A DNA stretch of 64,000 nucleotides from Chitinophaga sp. H8 (GTDB taxonomy: Bacteria > Bacteroidota > Bacteroidia > Chitinophagales > Chitinophagaceae). How positions within the stretch are numbered: the stretch's first letter is position 1; the number at the start of each line of letters is the position of its first letter. Shown in pieces: positions 53,538 through 63,818 of the stretch. The DNA lies in contig NZ_JBEXAC010000002.1 of the NCBI RefSeq assembly GCF_040567655.1, forward strand, positions 3,126,906-3,190,905, given 5' to 3'. A model generated the notes under the pieces. It was not told where the DNA came from, did not search any database, and was given only the letters and a program-made list of their open reading frames with translations. The position numbers and the translations under genes are program-made.

Positions 53538-54416
53538 CTACAATATTTCGGATACATGTTTGCGGATATTGGCGCAAATAGTATCTGCCGGGAGGTCGTT
53601 AGCATCCAGGCCAAACGGGTCCTCTATTTCTTCGGCAATTAACTCCAGACTGGCCAATACATAAAATATAAATACCACCATGGGGATAATCAGGTACCCT
53701 AAGCCAAAAACGTACCCAAATGGCATCGTCATTACATAAAAGAAGATAAACTTTTTTATAAATACGCTATAGGAAAAAGGAATAGGGGTGTTCTTGATCC
53801 GTTCACAGGCGCCGCATACATCCGTGAAGGATTGTAGTTCCTGGTTAATGACAATCAGCTGGTCGCCCGTAATGTGATTTTGCCGGTATAATTCATGTAT
53901 CCTGTTCATTAGCATTATGGCGGCCTGATTAGGAACGTGTTTTCCCAGGTCTGGGTTAAAGGGGATATCTCCGGGCAGGGGCATTATTTCTTCCGGTAAA
54001 TAGGTATTGCGCAGGTGACTTTTAAGGCAAAAAGCATAATTGGGGATCATTACCTTAAAAAATGCTCTGGCAGCCGTGTCGGTAGCTGGCAGGATAGCCC
54101 CTAGTTTCATCGACAGGTTGCGGCTGCTGTTTACCAGAGTACCCCACTGCTTCCGGCCTTCATACCAGCGGTCATATGCAGTGTTGGTACGGAATACCAG
54201 CAGCAGGGAAATGACGAAGCCCAGTAATCCGTGTATGACAGAAATGTTTTTAAGGTCACTGTTCCCGGATAACTTCCATACTTCCAGTTCGAGAAACGCT
54301 ACAAGTCCTGCATAAAGCGACAGGGCGATGAACATGGGGAATAGCTTCCGCACGGTATCCGCTTTGTGGATACGGAAAATAAAAGTAAACCACTCTTTTG
54401 GATTGTAATTGATCAT
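53538..54416 (-). CDS. Bestrophin-like (RFP-TM) ion channel
   Basis: The 292-residue protein belongs to the bacterial bestrophin family. Features are an early YNPKEWFTFIFRIHKADTVRKLFP segment, four membrane regions and the VFRTNTAYDRWYEGRKQWGTLVNSSRNL motif. The C-terminal part has IPMVVFIFYVLASLELIAEEIEDPFG, which is diagnostic. Bacterial homologues form pentameric channels conducting cations or anions. It is upstream of mgtE with about 60 bases between. Confidence 0.93.
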   Translation of the reverse strand: MINYNPKEWFTFIFRIHKADTVRKLFPMFIALSLYAGLVAFLELEVWKLSGNSDLKNISVIHGLLGFVISLLLVFRTNTAYDRWYEGRKQWGTLVNSSRNLSMKLGAILPATDTAARAFFKVMIPNYAFCLKSHLRNTYLPEEIMPLPGDIPFNPDLGKHVPNQAAIMLMNRIHELYRQNHITGDQLIVINQELQSFTDVCGACERIKNTPIPFSYSVFIKKFIFFYVMTMPFGYVFGLGYLIIPMVVFIFYVLASLELIAEEIEDPFGLDANDLPADTICANIRKHVSEIL

Positions 54417-54588
54417 ACGATTGTTTTAAAACACATGGAGCCCTGGTATGGCCCATCGTGGTATACTTATTGCTTTTGTCCTGAACCGGTTCCGGCCCTT
54501 TCGGGTTGCAAACCTAAAATTTTTATGCCTGATTTTGATAACTTACTGCTTTACCTTTACTTTACGCCTTCTTTACTGATTTAGTGCT

Positions 54589-54978
54589 ATGATTAAGCCA
54601 TACTTGTATATCGACAAAATAAAGGGCAAAGGCCGTGGGGTTTTTACAAAAGAAAATATCCCGGCGGGTACCTTGCTTGAAGTTTCTCCTGTGCTGGTAT
54701 TGTCGTACGATGATACTGCCATAGTAGACAAAACAAAGCTGCATAACTATATTTTCCTGTGGGGATCACGGGAAACACGTTCCTGCGTGGCTTTAGGATA
54801 TTGTTCCATCTATAACCACTCCTACGAACCCAACTGTGAGTACGAGATGGACTTTGAGGCGGATACAATGAGTATCATGACCCGCCGCGAAATTAAAAAA
54901 GGTGAAGAACTTTGTATCAATTACAATGGGGAGGTTACAGATACTTCCCCGGTTTGGTTTGATGTCAAAAAGAAATAA
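54589..54978 (+). CDS. Small SET-domain protein
   Basis: The 129-residue protein is essentially one SET domain: IDKIKGKGRGVFTKENIPAG at the N-terminus, then GYCSIYNHSYEPNCEYEM, and GEELCINYNGE near the C-terminus, the usual SAM and substrate pocket. Bacterial SET proteins methylate lysines, but targets are seldom known. There is no signal peptide and no obvious partner gene. Confidence 0.88.
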   Translation: MIKPYLYIDKIKGKGRGVFTKENIPAGTLLEVSPVLVLSYDDTAIVDKTKLHNYIFLWGSRETRSCVALGYCSIYNHSYEPNCEYEMDFEADTMSIMTRREIKKGEELCINYNGEVTDTSPVWFDVKKK

Positions 54979-55047
54979 TCCCGCTTTATTTCCTGAAGTG
55001 TAATACCAACTACCCACCCAAAAGACTGGTTCCTGTTTTTTAAAGAT

Positions 55048-55071
55048 AATTATATAAGTGCTTATATAATT
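55048..55071. promoter_or_regulatory. MarR-type palindromic operator 1 upstream of marR-hut
   Basis: The 11-base arm AATTATATAAG (55048-55058), then TG, then its exact reverse complement (55061-55071), form a perfect 24-bp palindrome. It is 111 bases before the marR start. ATAAGTGCTTAT-type cores are typical MarR binding sites. Confidence 0.7.
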
Positions 55072-55099
55072 GCATAATATTTCCTATTATTGTGTTAAA

Positions 55100-55119
55100 T
55101 TGTATAAGTGCTTATATAA
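55100..55119. promoter_or_regulatory. MarR-type palindromic operator 2 upstream of marR-hut
   Basis: The same core TATAAG-TG-CTTATA recurs at 55103-55116, with weaker flanks. Centre-to-centre distance from operator 1 is 50 bp, close to five helical turns, so two dimers could bind on about the same face. Confidence 0.65.
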
Positions 55120-55181
55120 ATAGCGCTGACAGGGTTAACTTCGTTACAGTGCAATAGCACCCCTGCAATAAACAATAGCAT

Positions 55182-55664
55182 ATGAGTTTTTATCCGTCAT
55201 TAGGTTATCTGGTATTTGGCAGCCGTTTAAGGAGGTTAAGTGAATACTTTCTTATGGAGGTGAATAAGGTATATGAACAGGCGGGTATTGCCTTTGATGC
55301 CAGCTGGTTTCCCGTATTTTATGTATTGTCCAGGGAACAATCTGTGCCTATGACAGATATTGCCACTCAGCTGGAAGTATCCCATTCCGCTGTTAGCCAG
55401 CTGGTCACCAACCTGAAGAAAAAAGGTCTGGTCAAGACAGCACCCTGTAAGGAAGATGGCCGCAGACAATTAGTTGCTTTTACGAAAAAAGGGGAGGAGC
55501 TGTTGCATCAGATACAGCCTGTATGGGAAGCGATTACCACTGCCATGACACAGCTTGTAACAGCAAACAAACAGAGTCAGCAAATACTGGAGGCAATAGC
55601 GCAGGTAGAAAGGGCGGTGCAGGAAACCCCTCTTTCGGAACGTATTATCTCCGCCATAAAATAA
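55182..55664 (+). CDS. MarR-family transcriptional regulator, probable hut regulator
   Basis: The 160-residue protein has the MarR winged helix: MTDIATQLEVSHSAVSQLVTNLKKKGLV for the recognition helix, and the wing in APCKEDGRRQLVAFTKKG. It lies directly upstream of hutH in the same direction (43-base gap), with two palindromic operators before it. It likely represses itself and the hut operon until urocanate or a related ligand is present, as HutC does in other bacteria, but the ligand is an inference. Confidence 0.9.
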   Translation: MSFYPSLGYLVFGSRLRRLSEYFLMEVNKVYEQAGIAFDASWFPVFYVLSREQSVPMTDIATQLEVSHSAVSQLVTNLKKKGLVKTAPCKEDGRRQLVAFTKKGEELLHQIQPVWEAITTAMTQLVTANKQSQQILEAIAQVERAVQETPLSERIISAIK

Positions 55665-55707
55665 AGAGCATCATACACCAAAACAATCTTTTTAACGAAC
55701 CCACCAT

Positions 55708-57276
55708 ATGAGCAAGATTTTTAAATATGGTATAGACCAGCTTACAGTAGGTAAGGCATTGGATATTGCTGCCGGGAAGCTAAAGGGCGTACTGGTACCT
55801 GAAGTCATTACCAAAGTACGGGCCAGTAATGGTTATGTACAAACCATTGTAGCCAGCCATACTACCGTATATGGCATTAATACCGGCTTTGGGCCATTGT
55901 GTGATACCAAAATATCAGAGGATGATACCCGTGCATTACAGTACAATATATTGCAAAGCCACAGTGTAGGCGTAGGGGATAATATTCCGGAAGAAATTGC
56001 CCGTATAATGATGATTACCAAAGTACAGGCCCTGGCACAGGGGTATTCCGGTGTGGCATTGTCTACGCTGGAGCGTATCATCTGGCATATAGAAGCGCGT
56101 ATCACTCCTTTGGTACCGGAGAAAGGTTCTGTTGGAGCTTCCGGTGATCTCGCGCCATTATCTCATTTGTTCCTGCCATTAATAGGCCTTGGCCATGTGT
56201 GGTACAAAGGACAAAAGACACCCATGGAGGTTGTACTGCAACAGGAAGGAATAGCGCCAGTAGTCCTGGGGCCCAAAGAAGGACTTGCACTTATTAACGG
56301 TACACAGTTTATCCTGGCATTTGCAGTGAAGGCAGTACAACGTTTGTATAACGCCCTGGAAGCAGCAGATGTAATAGGTGCCATGTCGCTGGAAGGGCTG
56401 ATGGGTACTGCCAAACCCTTTGATCCCCGGTTACATGCCATCCGCCCGTATGCGGGTAATCAGCTGGTCGCACACCGTCTGAAAGCATTGGTAGACGGAT
56501 CAGCGATTATGGCTTCTCATGCTGATTGCGGGCGTGTACAGGACCCATATTCCCTGCGTTGTATGCCTCAGGTGCATGGTGCTTCCAGAACAGCCTGGCT
56601 GCATTTACTAGAGCTAACAACGATAGAGCTGAATGCGGTGACAGACAATCCCATCATTTTTAGTGCGGAGGATACGATCAGCGGCGGTAATTTCCACGGA
56701 CAGCCTATGGCATTGCCGCTGGATTATGCTACCATAGCTGCGGCCGAGCTGGGTAATATTGCTGACCGTCGTTGTTATATGATGCTGGAAGGCCGCTATG
56801 GATTACCCAAATTATTGATTGAAGACGCTGGTCTGAACTCCGGCTTCATGATACCACAGTATACTACTGCAGCATTGGTGACTGAAAACAAAACACTTTG
56901 TTTCCCCGCCAGCGCAGATAGCGTGCCTACCTCTTTAGGACAGGAAGACCACGTATCTATGGGGTCTGTCAGCGGCCGTAAGCTGAACCAGGTAATTGGT
57001 AATCTGGAATATATACTGGCTATAGAATTGTTGTATGCCTCACAGGCACTGGATTTCCGCAGGCCGCTTAAATCCGGCCCGGTATTGGAGGCTTGTCATA
57101 ATTACGCACGTGAGAAAGTTTCCTTTGCACAGAAAGACCGCATTTTTGCCAATGACATTCAGGCATTACATGAAATCATCACCAATCAATCTTTTGTGGA
57201 AGTAGCCAATGAGGCCGCTGCCCATCATCATTTATCTTTAAACGGTATTTATCATGACCAGTTCGGACTTTATTAA
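55708..57276 (+). CDS. hutH: Histidine ammonia-lyase
   Basis: The 522-residue protein has the self-made MIO cofactor tripeptide Ala144-Ser145-Gly146 in [14 protein letters not shown], plus YGINTGFG and the GSVSGRK and QEDHVSM segments. It removes ammonia from L-histidine to give urocanate, the first step. It overlaps hutU by 23 bases. The length matches the family. Confidence 0.98.
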   Translation: MSKIFKYGIDQLTVGKALDIAAGKLKGVLVPEVITKVRASNGYVQTIVASHTTVYGINTGFGPLCDTKISEDDTRALQYNILQSHSVGVGDNIPEEIARIMMITKVQALAQGYSGVALSTLERIIWHIEARITPLVPEKGSVGASGDLAPLSHLFLPLIGLGHVWYKGQKTPMEVVLQQEGIAPVVLGPKEGLALINGTQFILAFAVKAVQRLYNALEAADVIGAMSLEGLMGTAKPFDPRLHAIRPYAGNQLVAHRLKALVDGSAIMASHADCGRVQDPYSLRCMPQVHGASRTAWLHLLELTTIELNAVTDNPIIFSAEDTISGGNFHGQPMALPLDYATIAAAELGNIADRRCYMMLEGRYGLPKLLIEDAGLNSGFMIPQYTTAALVTENKTLCFPASADSVPTSLGQEDHVSMGSVSGRKLNQVIGNLEYILAIELLYASQALDFRRPLKSGPVLEACHNYAREKVSFAQKDRIFANDIQALHEIITNQSFVEVANEAAAHHHLSLNGIYHDQFGLY

Positions 57277-58927
57277 AACCTTTGCAGCGCACCCGCATTA
57301 TAAAGCGCCTCATGGCACACAATTACATGCAAAGTCCTGGCAAACGGAGGCTCCCTTGCGGATGTTATTGAACAACCTGGATGCAGCCGTAGCGGAAAAT
57401 CCTGAGGAGCTGGTGGTGTATGGGGGGATTGGTCAGGCTGCGCGTAACAGGGAATCGCTTCAAAAGATCATAGAAATATTACTGGAACTGGACGAAGATC
57501 ACTCCCTGTTGGTACAGTCCGGCAAACCGGTGGGTATTGTACGCACACATCCTCAGGCGCCCCGTGTAATGCTGGCCAACAGCAACCTGGTACCCAAATG
57601 GGCTACATGGGAGCATTTTAATGAGCTGCGCGCCAAAGGCCTCATGATGTATGGGCAGATGACAGCAGGCAGCTGGATTTATATTGGTACACAAGGTATT
57701 TTGCAAGGTACCTATGAAACTTTTATGGAATGCGGCCGCCAGCATTTCAATGGCAACCTGAGCGGTAAGCTGCTGGTCACTGCAGGTATTGGCGGCATGG
57801 GAGGAGCACAGCCACTGGCGGCTACCATGGCAGGGGCTGTTTTTCTTGGGGCAGATGTGGACCCCGCGCGTATTCAGAAAAGACTGGATACAAAATATAT
57901 CGACCGCATGACACATTCTTATGAGGAAGCCATTCAATGGGTAATGGAAGCCAAAGCTAAAGGAGCAGCATTGTCGGTTGGCCTGGTCAGTGATGCAGGT
58001 GATTTGCTTGAAAAATTGCTGAGAGATAATATTATCCCGGATATCCTGACAGATCAGACTTCTGCACACGATCCGATTAACGGCTATGTGCCCAATGGTT
58101 TGTCGCTGGCAGAAGCGGCTGCATTGCGTAAAAAGGATGAGGTGGCATATAAACAAAAGTCGTTACAGAGCATGGCCCGTCACGTAGGGCTGATGCTGGC
58201 CTTGCAGCGTAAAGGTGCTGTTACTTTTGACTATGGAAATAACCTGCGGGAGTTTGCAAAAGAAGGGGGAGAACCTGCTGCCTTTGATTTCCCTGGTTTT
58301 ACGCCAGCGTATATACGGCCTTTATTCTGCGAAGGAAAAGGTCCTTTCCGTTGGGTTGCTTTATCCGGTGACCCAGAAGATATTTATACCACGGATCGTG
58401 CATTGATGGAAGCTTTTCCTGAAAATACCGGACTTATTAACTGGCTGCAGAAGGCACAGCAACAGGTGGCATTCCAGGGATTACCTGCCCGCATCTGCTG
58501 GTTGGGATTGGGAGAAAGAGAAAAAGCAGGGCTCATTTTTAATGAGCTGGTTAGAACAGGAAAAGTAAAAGCACCGATCGTAATTGGCCGTGATCACCTG
58601 GATTGTGGCTCTGTGGCTTCCCCTAATCGTGAAACCGAAGCGATGAAGGATGGTTCTGATGCTGTAAGCGACTGGACATTACTCAACCTGATGTCCAACA
58701 CTGCAGGGGGGGCCACCTGGGTATCTTTTCACCACGGTGGTGGTGTAGGTATGGGATATTCCCAACATGCAGGCATGGTAGTAATCGCAGATGGTACCGA
58801 CCGTGCTGCTGAATGCCTGAAACGTGTACTGTTCAACGACCCTGCACTGGGTATTTTCCGCCATGCAGATGCTGGTTATGAAAAAGCACAGGAGATGGGG
58901 GAACGATTTGGAATCAACGTCTGGTAA
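57254..58927 (+). CDS. hutU: Urocanate hydratase
   Basis: The 557-residue protein has the NAD-binding [18 protein letters not shown] motif and the active-site [13 protein letters not shown] region. A late [13 protein letters not shown] segment and a conserved [18 protein letters not shown] stretch are also present. It converts urocanate to imidazolone propionate. The start lies 23 bases inside hutH. A heptad array lies between it and hutI. Confidence 0.98.
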   Translation: MTSSDFIKTFAAHPHYKAPHGTQLHAKSWQTEAPLRMLLNNLDAAVAENPEELVVYGGIGQAARNRESLQKIIEILLELDEDHSLLVQSGKPVGIVRTHPQAPRVMLANSNLVPKWATWEHFNELRAKGLMMYGQMTAGSWIYIGTQGILQGTYETFMECGRQHFNGNLSGKLLVTAGIGGMGGAQPLAATMAGAVFLGADVDPARIQKRLDTKYIDRMTHSYEEAIQWVMEAKAKGAALSVGLVSDAGDLLEKLLRDNIIPDILTDQTSAHDPINGYVPNGLSLAEAAALRKKDEVAYKQKSLQSMARHVGLMLALQRKGAVTFDYGNNLREFAKEGGEPAAFDFPGFTPAYIRPLFCEGKGPFRWVALSGDPEDIYTTDRALMEAFPENTGLINWLQKAQQQVAFQGLPARICWLGLGEREKAGLIFNELVRTGKVKAPIVIGRDHLDCGSVASPNRETEAMKDGSDAVSDWTLLNLMSNTAGGATWVSFHHGGGVGMGYSQHAGMVVIADGTDRAAECLKRVLFNDPALGIFRHADAGYEKAQEMGERFGINVW

Positions 58928-59033
58928 TAAGCTGTTAGCTATTAGGGTGCGTTATGTGCCTGACCGATAAAAGCAAAGAACTCATTTTTTCATTGCCTGC
59001 AGCTAAAAGCTAACGGCTAAAAGCTAGAAGCTA
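58928..59033. repeat. Heptad (RGCYNNN) array E between hutU and hutI
   Basis: The left arm has AAGCTGT, TAGCTAT, TAG (58929-58945). The right arm has CAGCTAA, AAGCTAA, CGGCTAA, AAGCTAG, AAGCTAA (59000-59034). The arms are imperfect reverse complements (AGCTGTTAGCTATTAG against AGCCGTTAGCTTTTAG on the other strand). The repeat begins at the hutU stop and its last unit touches the hutI start. Confidence 0.7.
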
Positions 59034-59035
59034 AT

Positions 59036-60259
59036 ATGCTATTGATAGGACCTTTCAGTCAGATATTGCCTATGGTGGATTTGCCCCATAAGGGCGCTAT
59101 AGCAGATGAGCAATTGCCGGTGATTGCAGGAGGTGGAATTGTGGTAGACAGGGGTAGGATTGTCACAACAGGCTTGTTTAAAAGCCTGCGGGAAGCATAT
59201 CCTGCTTGTGAAGTTTGTTTTATAGATAAGCCAATGGTACTGTTACCAGGGTTTATTGATTGCCACACCCACATTTGTTTTGATGGTAACCGCAGCAGGG
59301 ACTATGCCATGCGTATTGCGGGTAAAACTTATCTGGAGATTGCCCGTGCAGGTGGCGGTATATGGGATTCCGTTACCAAAACCCGGTTGGCAGATGAAGA
59401 TACTTTATTGGCTGGCCTCGTGGAAAGGGCTAACCGCCACCTGAAAGAGGGCGTGACTACCATTGAAGTGAAGAGTGGATATGGGTTGAATATGGATGGC
59501 GAGCTGAAGATGTTGCGTACAATACAGGCAGCTGCTGCGCAAACAAAGGCCAGCCTTATTCCTACGTGTCTGGCAGCACATATGAAACCAAAAGATTTCA
59601 CGGGTACCGAAAAGGATTATCTGGATTGGATTTTAAAGGAATTACTACCGGTAGTCAAACAGGAAAGGTTATCTGACCGGGTAGATATTTTTGTAGAAGA
59701 AACCGCATTTGCTGCGGGGGATGCATTAGCATTTTTGCAAGCGGCGCACCAGATGGGATTGGCAGCTACTGTTCATGCCGACCAGTTTAGTACAGGCGGT
59801 ACAGCAGTAGCGGTTGCCGCTGGTGCCCTCTCTGCCGATCATCTGGAAGCCAGTGGCGAAAAAGAAATTGCTTTGCTGGCTGCAGCAGATACGGTAGCGG
59901 TAGTATTACCTGGCGCTTCTTTAGGCCTGGGGATGCAGTATGCACCTGCCAGAAAGTTATTGGATGCCGGCGCCAGTGTTGCTATTGCAAGTGACTGGAA
60001 TCCTGGATCTGCCCCAATGGGCGACTTGCTGGTACAGGCTGCTGTAATCAGTGCAGCAGAAAAATTATCTACCGCAGAAGTATTGACTGGACTTACTACC
60101 CGTGCAGCAGCAGCATTGCAGTTATCTGAAACAGCCGGATTAAAAAATGGGTACGTGGCGGATATGCAGGCTTATCCTACACCTGATTACCGGGATATCC
60201 TTTATTTTCAGGGCAAGATGAAGCCTGCCATGGTTTGGAAAAGAGGTGTTCTGATCTAA
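59036..60259 (+). CDS. hutI: Imidazolonepropionase
   Basis: The 407-residue protein is an amidohydrolase with the metal site GFIDCHTHICFDGNRSRDY and later HADQFS, DHLEAS and SDWNPGS motifs. It opens the imidazolone ring to give N-formimino-L-glutamate. It comes after hutU and before hutG. The start at 59036 lies immediately after heptad array E. Confidence 0.97.
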   Translation: MLLIGPFSQILPMVDLPHKGAIADEQLPVIAGGGIVVDRGRIVTTGLFKSLREAYPACEVCFIDKPMVLLPGFIDCHTHICFDGNRSRDYAMRIAGKTYLEIARAGGGIWDSVTKTRLADEDTLLAGLVERANRHLKEGVTTIEVKSGYGLNMDGELKMLRTIQAAAAQTKASLIPTCLAAHMKPKDFTGTEKDYLDWILKELLPVVKQERLSDRVDIFVEETAFAAGDALAFLQAAHQMGLAATVHADQFSTGGTAVAVAAGALSADHLEASGEKEIALLAAADTVAVVLPGASLGLGMQYAPARKLLDAGASVAIASDWNPGSAPMGDLLVQAAVISAAEKLSTAEVLTGLTTRAAAALQLSETAGLKNGYVADMQAYPTPDYRDILYFQGKMKPAMVWKRGVLI

Positions 60260-60269
60260 TTATTGCAGT

Positions 60270-61271
60270 ATGATAACAGCAGCATTTTACACAGCACCGG
60301 CAACCGGTGCGTGGGCTGGCAGGGTAGATGGAACTGCGGCCGACCTTTTAAGATGGCATCAGGTGATCAAACCGGTGGATCTGCTGACAGAAAAGCTCCC
60401 TGCATTATCTGCCGGGCAAAAAGGTATTGTTTTCCTGGGGTTTGCCAGTGATGAGGGCGTACGTCGTAATAAAGGCAGGGTAGGGGCTGCCGCTGGCCCG
60501 CTGGCTTTGCGTAAGGCCTGTGCTAATTTTCCGGTTCATTTTGAAGAACAGCTGCTCCTATTGGATGGGGGAGATGTCATCTGTCAGGGCACCAGCCTGG
60601 AAGAGGCACAGGAAACACTTACTGTTGCGGTCACGGGCATCCTGACGGCGGGATATTTACCTATGCTATTAGGTGGAGGCCATGAAATCACGTATGGTCA
60701 TGCACGTGCCATCAGCCAATATGCTGCACAACAGGGGAAGACTGTAGGCTTTATTAATTTTGACGCTCATTTTGATATCCGTATCCCCGGTACAGAAGGG
60801 CCGAGCTCAGGTACAGGGTTCTGGCAGCTGTGGCAGAACAGCCTGCAGTTGAAACAACCTTTTCATTACCTGGCATTAGGGATACAGCAAATGGGGAATA
60901 CCCGGCAATTGTTTGAGCTGGCAACAGCCGCCGGAGCTACATACGTAAGTGCAGATGCTTTTCATTTGCAGGATAAAACGGCACTGTCGGCCGAAATAGC
61001 CCACTTCCTTGCAAGTGTGGATCACGTATATTTAACTACCTGCATGGATGTGTTTGCAGCTCCCTTTGCCCCAGGGGTGAGCGCTACCGCTTTTAATGGG
61101 ATTATGCCCGGCGGGCTTTTTCTGGAGTGCTATAGAAATATACTGCAAAGTGGTAAGGTCCGTGGAATAGATGTGGCCGAGTTAAATCCATCACTGGATA
61201 TCGATAATCGTACCGCTAAGCTGGGGGCTGCTATTATATTTGAAGCGGTGCAGGCTTATCACGCGCTATAA
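60270..61271 (+). CDS. hutG: Formimidoylglutamase (arginase family)
   Basis: The 333-residue protein is of the arginase/agmatinase fold with the Mn-binding motifs GGGHEITYGHA and NFDAHFDI and a late TCMDVFAAPFAPG. In this operon it cleaves formiminoglutamate to glutamate and formamide, the last step. It starts 10 bases after hutI and overlaps the convergent CHAD gene by six bases. Confidence 0.96.
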   Translation: MITAAFYTAPATGAWAGRVDGTAADLLRWHQVIKPVDLLTEKLPALSAGQKGIVFLGFASDEGVRRNKGRVGAAAGPLALRKACANFPVHFEEQLLLLDGGDVICQGTSLEEAQETLTVAVTGILTAGYLPMLLGGGHEITYGHARAISQYAAQQGKTVGFINFDAHFDIRIPGTEGPSSGTGFWQLWQNSLQLKQPFHYLALGIQQMGNTRQLFELATAAGATYVSADAFHLQDKTALSAEIAHFLASVDHVYLTTCMDVFAAPFAPGVSATAFNGIMPGGLFLECYRNILQSGKVRGIDVAELNPSLDIDNRTAKLGAAIIFEAVQAYHAL

Positions 61272-62120
61272 TCTCTTAATTCGCGCAGCCGTTATGTAAA
61301 AAGCGGGCACCTTTTGCATTAAAGCAGTGCAGCCATCCAGGTATTTGCGGCAATCGGCAGCTACCTGCTTTACCAGCCCGGTAGTAGCCGTGGAAATAGC
61401 TATCTTTTCTTTTCTGGCCAGTTGTATACTATGTTTTATAAACAATAACAGCTCATGATGGTCATGCCACTTGCCCAGCAACTCCCCCATTTTTTTTGTT
61501 AAAGCGTGTAAGGCGGCTTCATTGATCTTATCCGGCAGATGTGTATGGAGGATGTGGAGCTGGAAATGTAGCCGTTTTGCTTTTTTTCTTAAGCTATGCC
61601 ATGCTTCATGCGGGGCATTGCGGGGAGGGACGATAAGATCCTCATATTGCTGCTGCAGGTAAGCTACCATCTCTGCCGTGGCTTTTGTATGCTTATGATG
61701 TTGCTTATTTAACTGTAGTTTTTCAGGCAGCTGTTCCGGTAGTTTCGCCGGTATACGGGCTACGGTTTCCTGTAATTGTGCGGTGGCTAATGCCTGGTTA
61801 TTACGAAGCAGCAACCGCAGTAAAGGATAGCCTGTTTTAAATTGTTGCTCATAACCCTTCAGCAGGCTGGATTGTAATTGTAAGTCCCGCAGATGACCAG
61901 CGGCATCCTGCAATAGCTTTAATGTTTTCAATGTTTTTTTTAGCTCAAAGGAATAACCCGGCAAGTGTGCCACCAGGGTAAAGAGCGCCCTTATTTTTTT
62001 TACGCTTACCCGGAGTGTATGAATGGCCTTTTCATTGGAAGTGGCTGTTAATGCGGGTATAGCATCCGCAACAGACTGGCATTGTTCCGATAAATAGTCG
62101 TGTAATACCTGATGTAGCAT
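61266..62120 (-). CDS. CHAD-domain protein
   Basis: The 284-residue protein is entirely helical and rich in His, Lys and Arg, typical of the CHAD domain: KAIHTLRVSVKKIRALF near the N-terminus and EAWHSLRKKAKRLHFQLHIL later carry the paired conserved basic residues. CHAD proteins bind polyphosphate and are often linked to polyphosphate metabolism. No ppk or TTM gene is nearby. Confidence 0.92.
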   Translation of the reverse strand: MLHQVLHDYLSEQCQSVADAIPALTATSNEKAIHTLRVSVKKIRALFTLVAHLPGYSFELKKTLKTLKLLQDAAGHLRDLQLQSSLLKGYEQQFKTGYPLLRLLLRNNQALATAQLQETVARIPAKLPEQLPEKLQLNKQHHKHTKATAEMVAYLQQQYEDLIVPPRNAPHEAWHSLRKKAKRLHFQLHILHTHLPDKINEAALHALTKKMGELLGKWHDHHELLLFIKHSIQLARKEKIAISTATTGLVKQVAADCRKYLDGCTALMQKVPAFYITAARIKRL

Positions 62121-62229
62121 ATAGGAGCTTTAAAACATAAGGGGCTGTATTAAAGTTACAAAGAAATCCGTGGTGGTTATCAAATGACAGAATTGGTTAA
62201 CATATTATAAAATCAGTAGTATAACTGAT

Positions 62230-62258
62230 TTTGGGAGTCAGAATTTTTCATAAGTTTG
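62230..62258 (+). promoter_or_regulatory. Bacteroidota-type promoter of the 62280 gene
   Basis: A -33 TTTG (62230-62233) and a -7 TAAGTTTG (62251-62258) are separated by 17 bases, matching the TTTG/TAnnTTTG pattern. The ATG follows 21 bases later, which supports the 62280 start over a longer frame that begins inside the promoter. Confidence 0.6.
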
Positions 62259-62279
62259 GGCCTCAAAAACACACAAGTC

Positions 62280-62879
62280 ATGAAATTAATCCCAAAAGTA
62301 CTGGCTGGCCTTGCGCTGATGGCACTGGTACTTCCTGCATCTGCCCAGCGCATTAAATTAACCGACGGCAGCCTTGCTGAGCTGAAAGGTGAAACTAAAA
62401 TCAATACCGAATTTACCTATGATCACATGAAAGTAGGGAAATTTGATTCCGAAGAGGAATACATTCAAAAGAAAACAGCAGAGTACAATAAGAAAGAACC
62501 CGGTAAGGGAGATACCTGGGCAAAAGCCTGGGTAAGTGATCGTGCAGGGCGTTTTGAGCCTAAGTTTAACCAGCTGTTTACTGACAACAGTGGTGGGATA
62601 ACGGCTGGCAATGAACCTGCTGCAAAGTATACCCTCATTTTTAAAACAGCTTTCACGGAGCCTGGTTTTAATGTGGGAGTATGGCGCCAGAATGCAGAAA
62701 TGGATGGGGAAGCCTGGATTGTAGAAACAGCCAATAAAGAAAAGGTGGTAGCTAAGTTGTCTGTAAATGATGCCAAAGGCCGTTTAATGGGATTCGACTT
62801 TGATACCGGTTTGCGTATTCAGGAAGCTTATGCGGATGCTGCCAAGGCGCTCGCTAAATACATCAGAAAACAACTTTAG
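62280..62879 (+). CDS. Unrecognised small exported protein
   Basis: The start at 62280 gives 199 residues with a clear signal peptide (about 1-23, ending ASA-Q). The mature part is soluble and mixed, with FTYDHMKVGKFDSEEEYI and a late YADAAKALAKYIRKQL helix. I recognise no family with certainty; similar proteins without known role are common in Bacteroidota. It has its own promoter-like box and a strong terminator. Confidence 0.7.
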   Translation: MKLIPKVLAGLALMALVLPASAQRIKLTDGSLAELKGETKINTEFTYDHMKVGKFDSEEEYIQKKTAEYNKKEPGKGDTWAKAWVSDRAGRFEPKFNQLFTDNSGGITAGNEPAAKYTLIFKTAFTEPGFNVGVWRQNAEMDGEAWIVETANKEKVVAKLSVNDAKGRLMGFDFDTGLRIQEAYADAAKALAKYIRKQL

Positions 62880-62880
62880 T

Positions 62881-62933
62881 ATAAAATACAGGGAACAGTT
62901 CAAGGCATTGCCCCGCTGTTCCCTGTATTTTAT
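62881..62933. terminator. Bidirectional terminator between the 62280 gene and purU
   Basis: A perfect 18-bp stem (62881-62898 with 62916-62933) with a 17-nt loop has A/T runs at both outer ends. It lies between two convergent genes. Confidence 0.9.
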
Positions 62934-62948
62934 CAGGTATGCTGCTGC

Positions 62949-63818
62949 TTAAAATACAATTGTTTTGTTGCCATGAATGATTACCCGGTCATCTATATGG
63001 GCTTTCACAGCCCTGGTAAGCACCTGCCTTTCTATATCCCGCCCCAACATTACCAGATCGTTTACTGATTGCTTATGGCTTACCCTGGCCACATCCTGTT
63101 CAATGATGGGGCCTTCATCCAGTTCATTGGTAACATAATGTGCTGTGGCGCCAATCAGTTTTACCCCCCTGTTATAGGCATTCAGGTAAGGCCGGGCGCC
63201 GGCAAAGGCTGGCAGGAAGGAGTGGTGTATATTAATGATCCTGCCGGGAAAAGTGCTGACGAAAGCAGGGGAGAGGATCTGCATATATCTTGCCAGTACG
63301 ATAAAATCCGTTTGATGGGAATGCATCAGCCGGATCACTTCTGCTTCCTGTGCCTTTTTATCCGCAGGATTTACCGGCAGATAGTGAAATGGAATATCAA
63401 AATCCATTGTTATTTTCTGCAGGTCCGGATGATTGGAAATGATAAACGGGATATCTGCTTCCAGTTCTCCACTACGCCAGCGCCACAACAGTTCCATCAA
63501 ACAATGATCATATTTGGATACCATGATGGCCATACGTTTGCGGCGGTGGATATAGTCAATACGCCACTCCATCTGCAATGGCCCGGCTACCTGTTCCTGA
63601 AAGGATGCTTCCAGTTGCTGTACCGTAATTTCACAGCCCTCCAGCTGAAACTCCATCCGCATAAAAAACAGCCCTTCCCTGGGATCAGTGCTGTGCTGGC
63701 TGGCATCCAGGATATTAGCCCCCAATGTATATAAGTATTGAGAAACTCCCGCAACAATGCCTGGCCGGTCCGGACATAAAATCAATAATCTCCCAGTAAT
63801 GCCTGAATGATGATACAT
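62949..63818 (-). CDS. purU: Formyltetrahydrofolate deformylase
   Basis: The 289-residue protein has an N-terminal ACT domain (LLILCPDRPGIVAGVSQYL, about 10-85) and a C-terminal formyl-transferase-type domain with the catalytic Asn-His in INIHHSFLPAF and the Asp in HYVTNELDEGPII. It frees formate from 10-formyl-THF, giving formate for purine synthesis and balancing one-carbon pools. The length is that of the family. Confidence 0.95.
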   Translation of the reverse strand: MYHHSGITGRLLILCPDRPGIVAGVSQYLYTLGANILDASQHSTDPREGLFFMRMEFQLEGCEITVQQLEASFQEQVAGPLQMEWRIDYIHRRKRMAIMVSKYDHCLMELLWRWRSGELEADIPFIISNHPDLQKITMDFDIPFHYLPVNPADKKAQEAEVIRLMHSHQTDFIVLARYMQILSPAFVSTFPGRIINIHHSFLPAFAGARPYLNAYNRGVKLIGATAHYVTNELDEGPIIEQDVARVSHKQSVNDLVMLGRDIERQVLTRAVKAHIDDRVIIHGNKTIVF

